A DNA stretch of 6,665 bases from CAYNEI01 sp964396185 (GCA_964396185.1 CAYNEI010000090.1:1-6665), one strand, 5' to 3'. Numbered from the stretch's first letter, positions 1-6,088 are shown. Program-made: numbers and translations. The notes: generated by a model not told the origin, from the letters alone.

Positions 1-793
1 CGATCTGGGCGGGCTGGACGCCCTTGTCCTCGGCGAGCTCGGCAACGCGCTCGAGGATCTGGCTGGAGCCCCCGCCTTGGTAGAGGCCTGGGCCGGGGTC
101 GCTGTCTGCCCGGGTGGTCTCCCGCGTCTGCCCCGCATGGGCCAGCACACCACGCGCCAGCGGGCTCCACGGGATCACCCCGATCCCTTCCTCCCGGCAC
201 AGCGGCACCATCTCTCGCTCCTCCTCCCGGTAGAGGAGGTTCCAGTGGTTCTGCATGGTCACGAAGGGGTGCCACCGCTTGGCGTGTTGGCGCTCGAGCA
301 TGCGGGCGAACTGCCAGGCCCACATGGTCGATGCACCGAGGTAGTGGACGCGACCGTCGTCGACGAGCCCGCTGAGCGTGGCGAGGGTCTCATCGATGGG
401 CGTGGAGGCGTCGTAGCGGTGGATCTGGTAGAGATCCACGTGGTCCGTGCCCAGCCGCTCCAGGCTGGCCTCGATGCCGGAGAGGATGTGCTTGCGCGAC
501 AGGCCGCGGTCGTTGGGTCCATCACCCATCGGGTGGAACACCTTCGTGGCCAGCACCACGTCGTCGCGGTGGCCGTCGATCGCTTGCCCGACGATGCGCT
601 CGCTCTCCCCCTGGGAGTACATGTCCGCGGTGTCGAGGAAGTTGATGCCCAGATCCAGGGCCCGCTCGATGATGGGGACCGCTTGATCTTCACCGACGAC
701 CCACTCGCGCCAGTCAGGTGAGCCGAAGCCCATGGTGCCCAGGCAGATCTCGCTCACGCGGGTGCCGGTGGAGCCGAGGCGGACGTGGTCCAT
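1..793 (-). CDS. Aldo/keto reductase, YajO-like (C-terminus cut by window edge)
   Basis: This is an NAD(P)H-dependent oxidoreductase of the aldo/keto reductase superfamily, a cytoplasmic (beta/alpha)8-barrel that reduces aldehydes or ketones. Reading from the ATG at 793 gives 264 codons open to base 2. The usual length is about 310-330 residues, so some 50-60 C-terminal residues, including most of the cofactor phosphate site, lie outside the window. The catalytic tetrad is intact: Asp54 and Tyr59 (LDTADMY), Lys84 (LATKVF) and His125 (YQIHRYD). The stretches NLLYREEEREMVPLC (186-199) and GVIPWSPLARG (205-215), from memory, closely resemble E. coli YajO. The true substrate is unknown. The gene starts 31 bases after the thioesterase stop, with no obvious Shine-Dalgarno or separate promoter, so it is probably the second gene of a two-gene transcript. 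The family call is firm; the subfamily is moderately sure. Confidence 0.95.
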   Translation of the reverse strand, partial: MDHVRLGSTGTRVSEICLGTMGFGSPDWREWVVGEDQAVPIIERALDLGINFLDTADMYSQGESERIVGQAIDGHRDDVVLATKVFHPMGDGPNDRGLSRKHILSGIEASLERLGTDHVDLYQIHRYDASTPIDETLATLSGLVDDGRVHYLGASTMWAWQFARMLERQHAKRWHPFVTMQNHWNLLYREEEREMVPLCREEGIGVIPWSPLARGVLAHAGQTRETTRADSDPGPGLYQGGGSSQILERVAELAEDKGVQPAQI

Positions 794-824
794 GGAGGTC
801 GAACACGTCCCCTGGCCTTGAGGG

Positions 825-1271
825 TCACCCTTGGTCGAGGGTGCCGCCGTAGCCATCGAGTTCGTCGAGGGGTTGCTTGCTCTTCACGAACGAGCCGGTG
901 CCACGGGCAAGCTGCTCACCTCGCTCGTCGCGGACCACCGCTTCGGCCAGCATCGAGCTGCGGCCCTCGTGGACCACCCGGGCCTGGGCCTCCAAGCGAC
1001 CCGTCGTGGCGGGGGCCAAGAGGTGGACGTCGAAGTGGACGGTGAGCACGAAGGTCTCCACCAGGGAGTTGGCGGCGAAGAACGCGGCATCGTCCATGAG
1101 CTTGAACAGCCAGGCGCCGTGGACCGCGCCGGCGGCGTGGTGCATGCTGGTCTCGGCGTCGAGCTCCACCGTGGCCTCCCCTCGCTCGACGCGCAGCCGG
1201 GGCGCAGGGTCCTGGTTGCAGGGTGCGCTGTGGTACATCTGCTCGAGGCGACGGTGATGCTCGTCGGACAT
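825..1271 (-). CDS. Hotdog-fold thioesterase, PaaI/4HBT family
   Basis: This 148-residue protein is probably an acyl-CoA (or aryl-CoA) thioesterase of the single-hotdog PaaI group, cytoplasmic and usually tetrameric. The family signature lies at residues 50-69: VHG at 50-52, then LMDDAAFFAANS. The helix Asp (Asp60 by alignment to the HGG...LAD pattern, with Asp61 next to it) is the likely catalytic acid. The following strands (VLTVHFDVHLLAPA at 75-88, LEAQARVVHEGRSSMLAEAVV at 93-113, GTGSFVKSK at 124-132) fit the sheet, and the length is normal. The ATG at 1271 has no Shine-Dalgarno but lies 27-28 bases from the centre of the AT-rich palindrome at 1295-1302, which fits a leaderless archaeal transcript. 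The gene is divergent from the gamma-glutamyltransferase and is followed by the aldo/keto reductase. The substrate cannot be read from the sequence. Confidence 0.93.
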   Translation of the reverse strand: MSDEHHRRLEQMYHSAPCNQDPAPRLRVERGEATVELDAETSMHHAAGAVHGAWLFKLMDDAAFFAANSLVETFVLTVHFDVHLLAPATTGRLEAQARVVHEGRSSMLAEAVVRDERGEQLARGTGSFVKSKQPLDELDGYGGTLDQG

Positions 1272-1294
1272 GGTCGACCGGGGCCAGGGGGCCG

Positions 1295-1304
1295 ATACGT
1301 ATTA
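1295..1304. promoter_or_regulatory. Candidate shared bidirectional TATA region between divergent genes
   Basis: The 57-base gap between the divergent starts at 1271 (minus) and 1329 (plus) is GC-rich except for one island, ATACGTATTA. Its core ATACGTAT (1295-1302) is a perfect palindrome. The core centre is 27.5 bases from the minus-strand ATG and 30.5 from the plus-strand ATG; the TATTA at 1300-1304 is centred 27 bases before 1329. Archaeal TATA boxes are centred about 26-27 bases before the transcription start, so both genes could be read leaderless from this one site. Neither gene has a clear Shine-Dalgarno. A second short palindrome, GGTCGACC, lies at 1272-1279. Inferred from spacing only. 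Confidence 0.6.
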
Positions 1305-1328
1305 GCGCCTCGCTCCGGATGGGGGACC

Positions 1329-3152
1329 ATGCGAGCGACGTGGCTGGCGCTGCTTCTCGTCCTCCCGGTGCTCACCGGGTGCCTTGGAGGAGGGGGAGAG
1401 CCATCCAGTCTCCCGGGGGGAGCCGACGGGTTCGGGGGCGTTGTCGCCAGCTCGCACCCCCTGGCCACCCAAGCCGGCACCACGGTGCTCGAAGCCGGCG
1501 GCAACGCGTTCGATGCGGCGGCTGCCACCCAGTTCGCGTTGAACGTGGTCGAGCCCTACTTCAGCGGCATCGGAGGCGGAGCGCTCATGGTGGCCTACCT
1601 GGCCGAGACCGGTGAGATCATGGCCCTGGACGGGCGCGAGCAAGCACCCACGTCCACCACAGCCGACCAGTTCCAGGCCTACGCGCAGGACCCGGCCCAC
1701 GACCCGACCACCATGGGTACGGCCGTGGGCGTGCCGGGCACCTTGGCGCTGTTCGCTCAAGCTGTCGAGCGATGGGGGGAGGCGAGCTTGGCCGAGGCGC
1801 TCGATCCCGCCATCTCCTTGGCCAAGGATGGGTTCACGGTGGACCCGGAGCTCTCGGAGACCATCGAGACCTACGAACAGCGCCTGAACACGTGGCCGGC
1901 CAGCGCGGAGGTCTTCCTGCCTGGTTCCACGTGCGCGCCGACCCAGGCCGGCTACGCCGTGGTCACCTCCGCGACCCCACGGTGTACCGGTGGCCAGGCG
2001 TTGCAACCCGGCGATCGGCTGGTCCAGGCCGACTTGGCGGGCACGATGGAAGCGATCCAGGCCGACGGCCCCGAAGCCTTCTATGCTGGGCCCATCGCGG
2101 AGGCCATCGTGGAGACGGTGGCCCAGCGCGAGGGGGCCATGACCTTCGAGGATCTGGCGGGCTACGAGGTCGTGGAGCGCTCCACCGTGCGCTCGGCCCA
2201 CGAGAGCCCGGTGATGGGCACCGTCGAGCTGGTGGGCATGGAGACGCCGTCCAGCGGGGTCATCGTCCAGCAGATCGTCGGCCTGGTCGAGGGGCTTGAG
2301 CTGCCTGCCACGGGTCCGTCCACCGGGACCTCGAGCCATCGCCTGCTTGAGGCCATGCACTTGGCCTACGCCGACCGCGGCGCCTACCTGGGCGACAGCC
2401 GCCACGTCGACGTGCCCCTGGAGGGCTTGCTGGCCGAGGCCTACCTGGACGAGCGGCGGGCCCTGATCGACCCGCACCGGGCCAACCCGGATCCCCGTCC
2501 AGGCGATCCATGGGCCCACCAGAACGGCACGTCCGGGGCCCCCGCCGAGGCTCGATCTCCTCACGGGGCACACACCAGCCACTTCGTCGTGGTGGACCAG
2601 GCGGGCAACGTGGTCACGGTCACAACCACGGTGGAGCGGGCCTTCGGCACGGGTATGGTGGTGCCCGGCTACGGGTTCGTTTTGAACAACGAGCTCACGG
2701 ACTTCGACCACGCACCCGGTGGCCCCAACGAGCCAGGGCCCGGCAAGCGTCCGCTCTCCAGCATGAGCCCCACGCTCGTGCTCCAGGACGGTGAACCGGT
2801 GTTGGCATTGGGCTCGCCCGGGGGTCGCACCATCGTGGCCACCGTGGCCCAAGTCCTTGTCCACGTGCTCGAGCACGGCCTGGGGCTCGAGGAGGCCATC
2901 CAGGCACCCCGGCTCTACAGCTCGGACTACCCGGAGGTGCTCTGGGAGACCGGGTTCACGGCCAGCGCGCGGGCTGAGATGGAGGCCCGAGGGCACCAGT
3001 TGGCCGATGCGCCAAGCAAGCTCGGGGGCGTGCAAGCCGCCCAGCGCCTCGACGCCGGAGCCTGGGTCGGCGTGGCAGACGACCGGCGCAGCGGGGGCGT
3101 GGCCTACGCGAACCTCACCCAACCTGTGCTACCTGCTGGGGTGGCTGGGTGA
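1329..3152 (+). CDS. ggt: Lipid-anchored gamma-glutamyltransferase (Ntn-hydrolase)
   Basis: This 607-residue protein transfers or hydrolyses gamma-glutamyl groups of glutathione-like peptides or related gamma-glutamyl compounds. Residues 5-15 are hydrophobic and end in a lipobox LTGC with Cys18, so it is predicted to be exported and lipid-anchored outside the cell. The proenzyme should self-cleave before Thr416 (HTSHFVVVD), giving a large and a small subunit. Conserved pocket residues are visible: Arg103 (DGREQAP), Asp458 (LNNELTDFD), Ser477-Ser478 (PLSSMSPT) and Gly498-Gly499 (GSPGGR). The lid loop (about 461-474) is short and lacks the Tyr of the E. coli enzyme, as in Bacillus-type enzymes. 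Cys202 and Cys219 could form a disulfide. The frame is open far upstream, but the signal peptide and promoter spacing fix the start at 1329. Its stop overlaps the next gene's GTG. Confidence 0.95.
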   Translation: MRATWLALLLVLPVLTGCLGGGGEPSSLPGGADGFGGVVASSHPLATQAGTTVLEAGGNAFDAAAATQFALNVVEPYFSGIGGGALMVAYLAETGEIMALDGREQAPTSTTADQFQAYAQDPAHDPTTMGTAVGVPGTLALFAQAVERWGEASLAEALDPAISLAKDGFTVDPELSETIETYEQRLNTWPASAEVFLPGSTCAPTQAGYAVVTSATPRCTGGQALQPGDRLVQADLAGTMEAIQADGPEAFYAGPIAEAIVETVAQREGAMTFEDLAGYEVVERSTVRSAHESPVMGTVELVGMETPSSGVIVQQIVGLVEGLELPATGPSTGTSSHRLLEAMHLAYADRGAYLGDSRHVDVPLEGLLAEAYLDERRALIDPHRANPDPRPGDPWAHQNGTSGAPAEARSPHGAHTSHFVVVDQAGNVVTVTTTVERAFGTGMVVPGYGFVLNNELTDFDHAPGGPNEPGPGKRPLSSMSPTLVLQDGEPVLALGSPGGRTIVATVAQVLVHVLEHGLGLEEAIQAPRLYSSDYPEVLWETGFTASARAEMEARGHQLADAPSKLGGVQAAQRLDAGAWVGVADDRRSGGVAYANLTQPVLPAGVAG

Positions 3153-4048
3153 GCCCGGAGGTGGCTCGCGCGTACCCGGCGCTGGAGGCGTGGTGGAGCG
3201 AGGGTGAGCGCATCTCTTTGCAAGCCTCGAACCAGGCACCCAGCCACACCCTCTTCGTCCACGAGCAGGGCACCGGGCCCTGGCTGACCCTGCTCCACGG
3301 CTTCCCCACAAGCTCCTGGGACTGGGCGCCGCTGCTCAACCACCTCGGAAAGGGGTACCGGACCCTGGCTCCGGACCTGCTCGGGTTCGGTGCCAGCGAC
3401 AAGCCCCGGGGTTATGACTACTCACTCGACGAGCAGGCCGATCTCGTCACCGCCCTCTGGCGCAAGCGCGGCGTGGATCGCACCTGGCTGGTGGCCCACG
3501 ATTACAGCGTCAGCCTGACCCAAGAGCTGCTCGCCCGCCAGCTCGAAGGAGCCGATCTGGGTGCTGATATCCAGGGGATCACGCTGCTCAACGGCGGCCT
3601 GTTCTACTCGCGCATCCAGCGCAGGCTCATCCAGGACGCCCTGCGTGTCCCAGTGCTGGGCGCCTTGCTGGTGCGCTTGATGCCGCGCTGGCGCTTCGAG
3701 GCCAGCTTCTCGGATCTTTTCTCCCCCGACCACCAACCGACCAAGGCCGAGCTCGCGCAGCACTGGCGCGCGCTCAAGCACGGCGGCGGGCGAGCCAGCT
3801 TCCACCGGGTCGCGCGCTACCTGGGTGACCGGGAGGCCAACGAGCAGCGTTGGACGCGCGCGCTCATCGAGACCGATGTGCCCATCCGGTACGTCTGGGG
3901 GCCCGAAGATCCCATCAGCGGGCGCAACATCCTGGAGGGTGTGCGCGAGCTCGTGGCCGACCCGGACATCGTCGAGCTCGACGGCATCGGCCACTACCCG
4001 CAGCTCGAGGTGCCCGAGCGCGTGGCCAGCCACCTCCTGGTCTCCTGA
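3149..4048 (+). CDS. Alpha/beta hydrolase, MEST-like (Asp nucleophile)
   Basis: This 299-residue cytoplasmic alpha/beta-hydrolase belongs to the haloalkane dehalogenase/epoxide hydrolase branch. It shows the oxyanion motif HGFP at 50-53, PDLLGFGASDKP at 75-86, and a nucleophile elbow VAHDYS with Asp118 where esterases have Ser. Asp254 (WGPEDP) is the probable acid and His282 (GHYPQLE) the base. HDY in place of the HDW of typical dehalogenases, together with LLNGG (146-150) and HYPQLE, matches from memory the MEST/PEG1 subgroup, whose reaction is not well established. The start is GTG at 3149, inside the GTGA overlap with the gamma-glutamyltransferase stop, which implies translational coupling and one mRNA. 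A link to gamma-glutamyl metabolism is suggested only by that coupling. The substrate is unknown; epoxide or ester hydrolysis is possible. Confidence 0.9.
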   Translation: MSPEVARAYPALEAWWSEGERISLQASNQAPSHTLFVHEQGTGPWLTLLHGFPTSSWDWAPLLNHLGKGYRTLAPDLLGFGASDKPRGYDYSLDEQADLVTALWRKRGVDRTWLVAHDYSVSLTQELLARQLEGADLGADIQGITLLNGGLFYSRIQRRLIQDALRVPVLGALLVRLMPRWRFEASFSDLFSPDHQPTKAELAQHWRALKHGGGRASFHRVARYLGDREANEQRWTRALIETDVPIRYVWGPEDPISGRNILEGVRELVADPDIVELDGIGHYPQLEVPERVASHLLVS

Positions 4049-4062
4049 GTACCAGGCTCAGG
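4044..4062. terminator. Inverted repeat spanning two convergent stop codons
   Basis: CCTGAG (4044-4049) and CTCAGG (4057-4062) are perfect complements around a 7-base loop. The hydrolase stop (TGA 4046-4048) lies in the left arm and the oxidoreductase stop (complement of 4058-4060) in the right arm. The convergent genes are only 9 bases apart, so transcripts from both strands must end within or beyond this point. There is no T-run on either strand, so classic archaeal oligo-T termination is not supported. It could also be chance symmetry of TGA codons followed by similar bases. Confidence 0.3.
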
Positions 4063-5137
4063 CCAGGCGGATCTTGGCCTTGTAGAGGTTGCGCTTGATG
4101 TGCCAGGGCACCTTGCCCTTGAACACCTTGTCGCCCGGCAGCTCGGCCACGGCGTACCCGTGACCGATGCTCACGATGAGCCCCTTGACGTTGGGCTCGT
4201 AGGCGACGGGGTCGTCGGGGTGGAGCACGTTGTGGATGGCGACCTTGGCCTGGTCCTCGGCGGTCTGGGCCAGGCGAGGCACACCTCGCTCGGGTGGGAA
4301 CTGGGCCGCATCCCCCACGACGAAGACGTCCTCGCGGTCCCAGCTCTGGAGCGTATCACGCACCTGGTGGGTCACGCCTGGGAGCACGCGGGGCCGCACG
4401 CCAGCGCACCAGAAGATCACATCCGCGGCCAGGACCTCGGCGTCCTCTCCGGCGTCCTCGTCGCCAGCGACCACGAGGGCGTCCTCGCGCACCTCCTTGA
4501 CCATCTGCTCGGTGCGCAGCTCCAGGCCCTGTCGCTTGAGCCCATCGCGTACGCCCTCACGGAACGTCTCCCCCTGGTGAGGGAAGATCATTGGGAGAGC
4601 GTCCAGGAGCACGATCTCGCGGGGCACATCGAGCTTGTCGAGCAGATCAGCGACCTCGCCGCCGACCTCGACCCCGGTGAAGCTGGCGCCTACGATGGCC
4701 ACGCGCAGGGGCGAGCCTTCGGCTTCGGCGGCGGCGACCTTGAGCGTCGCGTTGGCGCGCAGGGCATCGCCGACGCTGTAGAAGCTCAGCGCGTGCTCGC
4801 GCACGCCTGGGACCCCGAAGTCGTTGGGCTCAGCACCCACGGCCACCACGAGGTGGTCGAACGGGAAGGCCTCGCCGTCTGAGGTGACCACCGTGTCCCC
4901 GTCGAGGCGCTCGACGCGGCCGTAGACGAGCTCGGTCTCCGGGAGGATCTCGGCCAAATCGCGCGTGACCGCTGGCGGGGCGACGGTCTCGCTGAGCACC
5001 TCGTGGATCAGGGGCAGGTAGACGAACTGCTTGGTGGGAGCGATCAGCGTGACGTCCATCTCGCGCTCCAGGCCCTTGGCCACGCGCATCCCGGCGAACC
5101 CGGCACCGGCGACCACGACCCGTTCTCTCTCGGCCAT
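4058..5137 (-). CDS. FAD/NAD(P)-binding oxidoreductase, type II NADH dehydrogenase-like
   Basis: This 359-residue two-dinucleotide-binding-domain flavoprotein is likely to pass electrons from NAD(P)H to quinone at the inner membrane face. The FAD motif GAGFAG is at 11-16. The NADH motif is GASFTG at 150-155, with the middle Gly of GxGxxG replaced by Ser152; Asp179 at the end of the next strand favours NADH over NADPH. The FAD-closing motif VFVVGDAAQF is at 271-280, and AQTAEDQ at 290-296 resembles the quinone-side AQxAxQQ of NDH-2. The paired redox cysteines of sulfide:quinone reductases are absent (only Cys244). There is no transmembrane helix; the basic C-terminus (about 344-359) might be a weak amphipathic anchor. 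ATG 5137 places GAGFAG at the usual distance; in-frame ATGs at 5158 and 5212 would add an unconserved GC-rich extension. Physiological acceptor unproven. Confidence 0.9.
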   Translation of the reverse strand: MAERERVVVAGAGFAGMRVAKGLEREMDVTLIAPTKQFVYLPLIHEVLSETVAPPAVTRDLAEILPETELVYGRVERLDGDTVVTSDGEAFPFDHLVVAVGAEPNDFGVPGVREHALSFYSVGDALRANATLKVAAAEAEGSPLRVAIVGASFTGVEVGGEVADLLDKLDVPREIVLLDALPMIFPHQGETFREGVRDGLKRQGLELRTEQMVKEVREDALVVAGDEDAGEDAEVLAADVIFWCAGVRPRVLPGVTHQVRDTLQSWDREDVFVVGDAAQFPPERGVPRLAQTAEDQAKVAIHNVLHPDDPVAYEPNVKGLIVSIGHGYAVAELPGDKVFKGKVPWHIKRNLYKAKIRLA

Positions 5138-5180
5138 CGTGCCACCCCACGCGTGCATCCCCAAGAAGGTGACGGCTGGG

Positions 5181-5222
5181 GCAACCCTTCGGCAGCAACC
5201 TTCCAACAGCAACCCTTCGAGC
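5181..5222. repeat. Three tandem 14-base direct repeats in a divergent promoter region
   Basis: Units start at 5181, 5195 and 5209, exactly 14 bases apart: GCAACCCTTCGGCA, GCAACCTTCCAACA and GCAACCCTTCGAGC. The outer two share their first 11 bases and all three share GCAACC. They lie 44-85 bases upstream of the oxidoreductase ATG (5137) and 79-120 bases upstream of the zinc-ribbon start (5301). The noncoding position and regular spacing suggest a regulator-binding array; no known regulator motif was recognised. Confidence 0.6.
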
Positions 5223-5225
5223 GTC

Positions 5226-5240
5226 CACGGGTCACCCGTG
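5226..5240. promoter_or_regulatory. 15-base perfect palindrome, candidate operator
   Basis: CACGGGTCACCCGTG has two perfect 7-base arms around a single C. It begins 3 bases after the third 14-base repeat and ends 25 bases before the TTATAAA box. That is the usual place for an archaeal activator site just upstream of the B-recognition element, or for a repressor acting on the divergent oxidoreductase gene. Two smaller overlapping symmetries follow: CCTCC/GGAGG at 5244-5255 and GGGA/TCCC at 5250-5260. Function inferred from position only. Confidence 0.5.
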
Positions 5241-5265
5241 CAGCCTCCTGGGAGGTTCCCAGAAG

Positions 5266-5272
5266 TTATAAA
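5266..5272 (+). promoter_or_regulatory. TATA box for the zinc-ribbon/cupin gene group
   Basis: TTATAAA is the most AT-rich element in a GC-rich gap and is preceded by a purine-rich B-recognition-like segment (AGAAG). Its centre (5269) puts the expected transcription start near 5296-5298, only a few bases before the ATG at 5301. The GGAGG at 5273-5277 would then lie upstream of the RNA start and not act as a ribosome site. No other convincing TATA element is seen before the two downstream genes, so this may serve the whole group. Confidence 0.7.
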
Positions 5273-5300
5273 GGAGGACAGGGCCGATGGTGGCCCACGG

Positions 5301-5687
5301 ATGGCTCACCACGATCGCACCGTCTGCGCCAACTGCGCCTCACCCGTCGACGACACGAGCCAGGTGACCTGTCCGCACTGCCTTGAGGGCCTCTCGGTCA
5401 AGCGCTTCGCGTCCCAAGAGGGCGTGGAGGCCTACAAAGAGGACCGGCGCGCCCACGGTGCCCCGGTGGACGATCCGCACCCATCCAGTGGCCGCCCGGT
5501 GCTGGCCATCGTGCTCGGGTTCTTCGGTCTTGTGATGCTTATCGCCGCCGGTGGGCTGGTGCTCTCTGGGTTCTTCAGTGGTTCGCGTGCAGAGTTGACC
5601 ACCGCCATCGTCCAGTCCCTGGTTCCCCTGGGGATCGGGGCAGGGCTTTTCCAGGTGGCCCGTCAGTACGGTGGCTGGGATCGATGA
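5301..5687 (+). CDS. Zinc-ribbon protein with two transmembrane helices, function unknown
   Basis: This 128-residue small membrane protein is of a type common in archaea. The N-terminus carries two CxxC knuckles, Cys9/Cys12 and Cys24/Cys27, 11 residues apart, which should bind one zinc. A charged linker (about 32-65) follows, then hydrophobic segments at about 67-92 and 103-120 that should form a hairpin in the membrane, with the zinc ribbon probably cytoplasmic. The ATG at 5301 directly precedes the ribbon and fits the TTATAAA spacing for a nearly leaderless mRNA; the open frame extends upstream to 5031 but that part overlaps the divergent oxidoreductase. The stop overlaps the next start as ATGA, so the two proteins are probably made together and may interact. 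No specific function is recognised; a sensor or assembly factor is only a guess. Confidence 0.85.
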   Translation: MAHHDRTVCANCASPVDDTSQVTCPHCLEGLSVKRFASQEGVEAYKEDRRAHGAPVDDPHPSSGRPVLAIVLGFFGLVMLIAAGGLVLSGFFSGSRAELTTAIVQSLVPLGIGAGLFQVARQYGGWDR

Positions 5688-6088
5688 TCGAGGGCGACGA
5701 GATCACCGGCATCACGATCAACTCCACTTGGGAAGCTGAGTTCGGGCCCGGCTGTGAGCTCAGCGTGGAGCTGGCCAGCGGACGCAAGCTCTACGTGATC
5801 CGAACGGGCCTGGACAGCATCGAGGACGAGGTGGAGCGCTGGCGCACCGAGCGCGTCGGGACCAAGGCCCTCGCCACCAAGGAGATCGCTGACTGGCCCC
5901 TGGCCGACGGGGGCGCCCAGACGACCCTGGACGTCGAGATGGAGGACGGCTTCACCTTCGAGGCAGACCTCATCCACACGCCTGAGGATCCTGAGCCCGT
6001 GGAGGCAGACGAGATCGAGACGGAGTGGACCTTCGAGGGCGAGCCTGGGATCGAGATGGGCAAGCAGCAGGGGCGCCGCGACGCGTAG
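5684..6088 (+). CDS. Acidic protein of unknown function, coupled to the zinc-ribbon gene
   Basis: This 134-residue soluble protein was not recognised as any family. It is strongly acidic, with a Glu/Asp-rich C-terminal half. Short alternating hydrophobic segments (ITGITINSTWEAEF at 7-20, LSVELASGRKLYVIRTGL at 26-43, TTLDVEMEDGFTFEADLI at 80-97, IETEWTFEG at 111-119) suggest a mainly beta structure, with one helix at about 44-58 (DSIEDEVERWRTERV). There is no signal peptide, membrane segment or cysteine cluster (one Cys, residue 24). The ATG at 5684 overlaps the preceding TGA by four bases (ATGA), so translation is probably coupled, and the product may bind the cytoplasmic side of the zinc-ribbon membrane protein. 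The coding call rests on this overlap, the open frame and consistent codon use. Confidence 0.8.
   Translation: MIEGDEITGITINSTWEAEFGPGCELSVELASGRKLYVIRTGLDSIEDEVERWRTERVGTKALATKEIADWPLADGGAQTTLDVEMEDGFTFEADLIHTPEDPEPVEADEIETEWTFEGEPGIEMGKQQGRRDA

Noticed and set aside
77..721. A 214-codon plus-strand frame near the left edge
   Set aside because: It is the complement of the aldo/keto reductase, whose tetrad and long conserved stretches are unambiguous.
831..1328. In-frame extension of the gamma-glutamyltransferase gene upstream of 1329
   Set aside because: The extension lies antisense to the well-supported thioesterase, resembles no family, and would bury the signal peptide and lipobox that begin at 1329.
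1302..3122. A 606-codon open frame on the minus strand opposite the gamma-glutamyltransferase gene
   Set aside because: The plus-strand protein carries all catalytic motifs; the opposite frame is low-complexity, rich in Gly, His and Arg, and is the usual open shadow in GC-rich coding DNA.
3149..4048. Haloalkane dehalogenase as a specific product name
   Set aside because: The Trp that normally follows the nucleophilic Asp and stabilises the halide is Tyr119 here, so the specific name is not supported.
4100..4882. A 260-codon plus-strand frame opposite the oxidoreductase
   Set aside because: The minus-strand protein has three clear dinucleotide-binding motifs; the opposite frame shows no recognisable domain and has shadow-like composition.
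4058..5137. Sulfide:quinone oxidoreductase as the product
   Set aside because: The conserved redox cysteines of that family are missing; only Cys244 is present.
5138..5212. Longer oxidoreductase start at the ATG at 5212 or 5158
   Set aside because: The added residues precede the conserved FAD motif by an unusual length, have no signal or domain, and overlap the 14-base repeat array; ATG 5137 gives the usual short lead-in.
5181..5222. CRISPR array
   Set aside because: The units are 14 bases, abut each other with no spacers, and there are only three; no cas gene is nearby.
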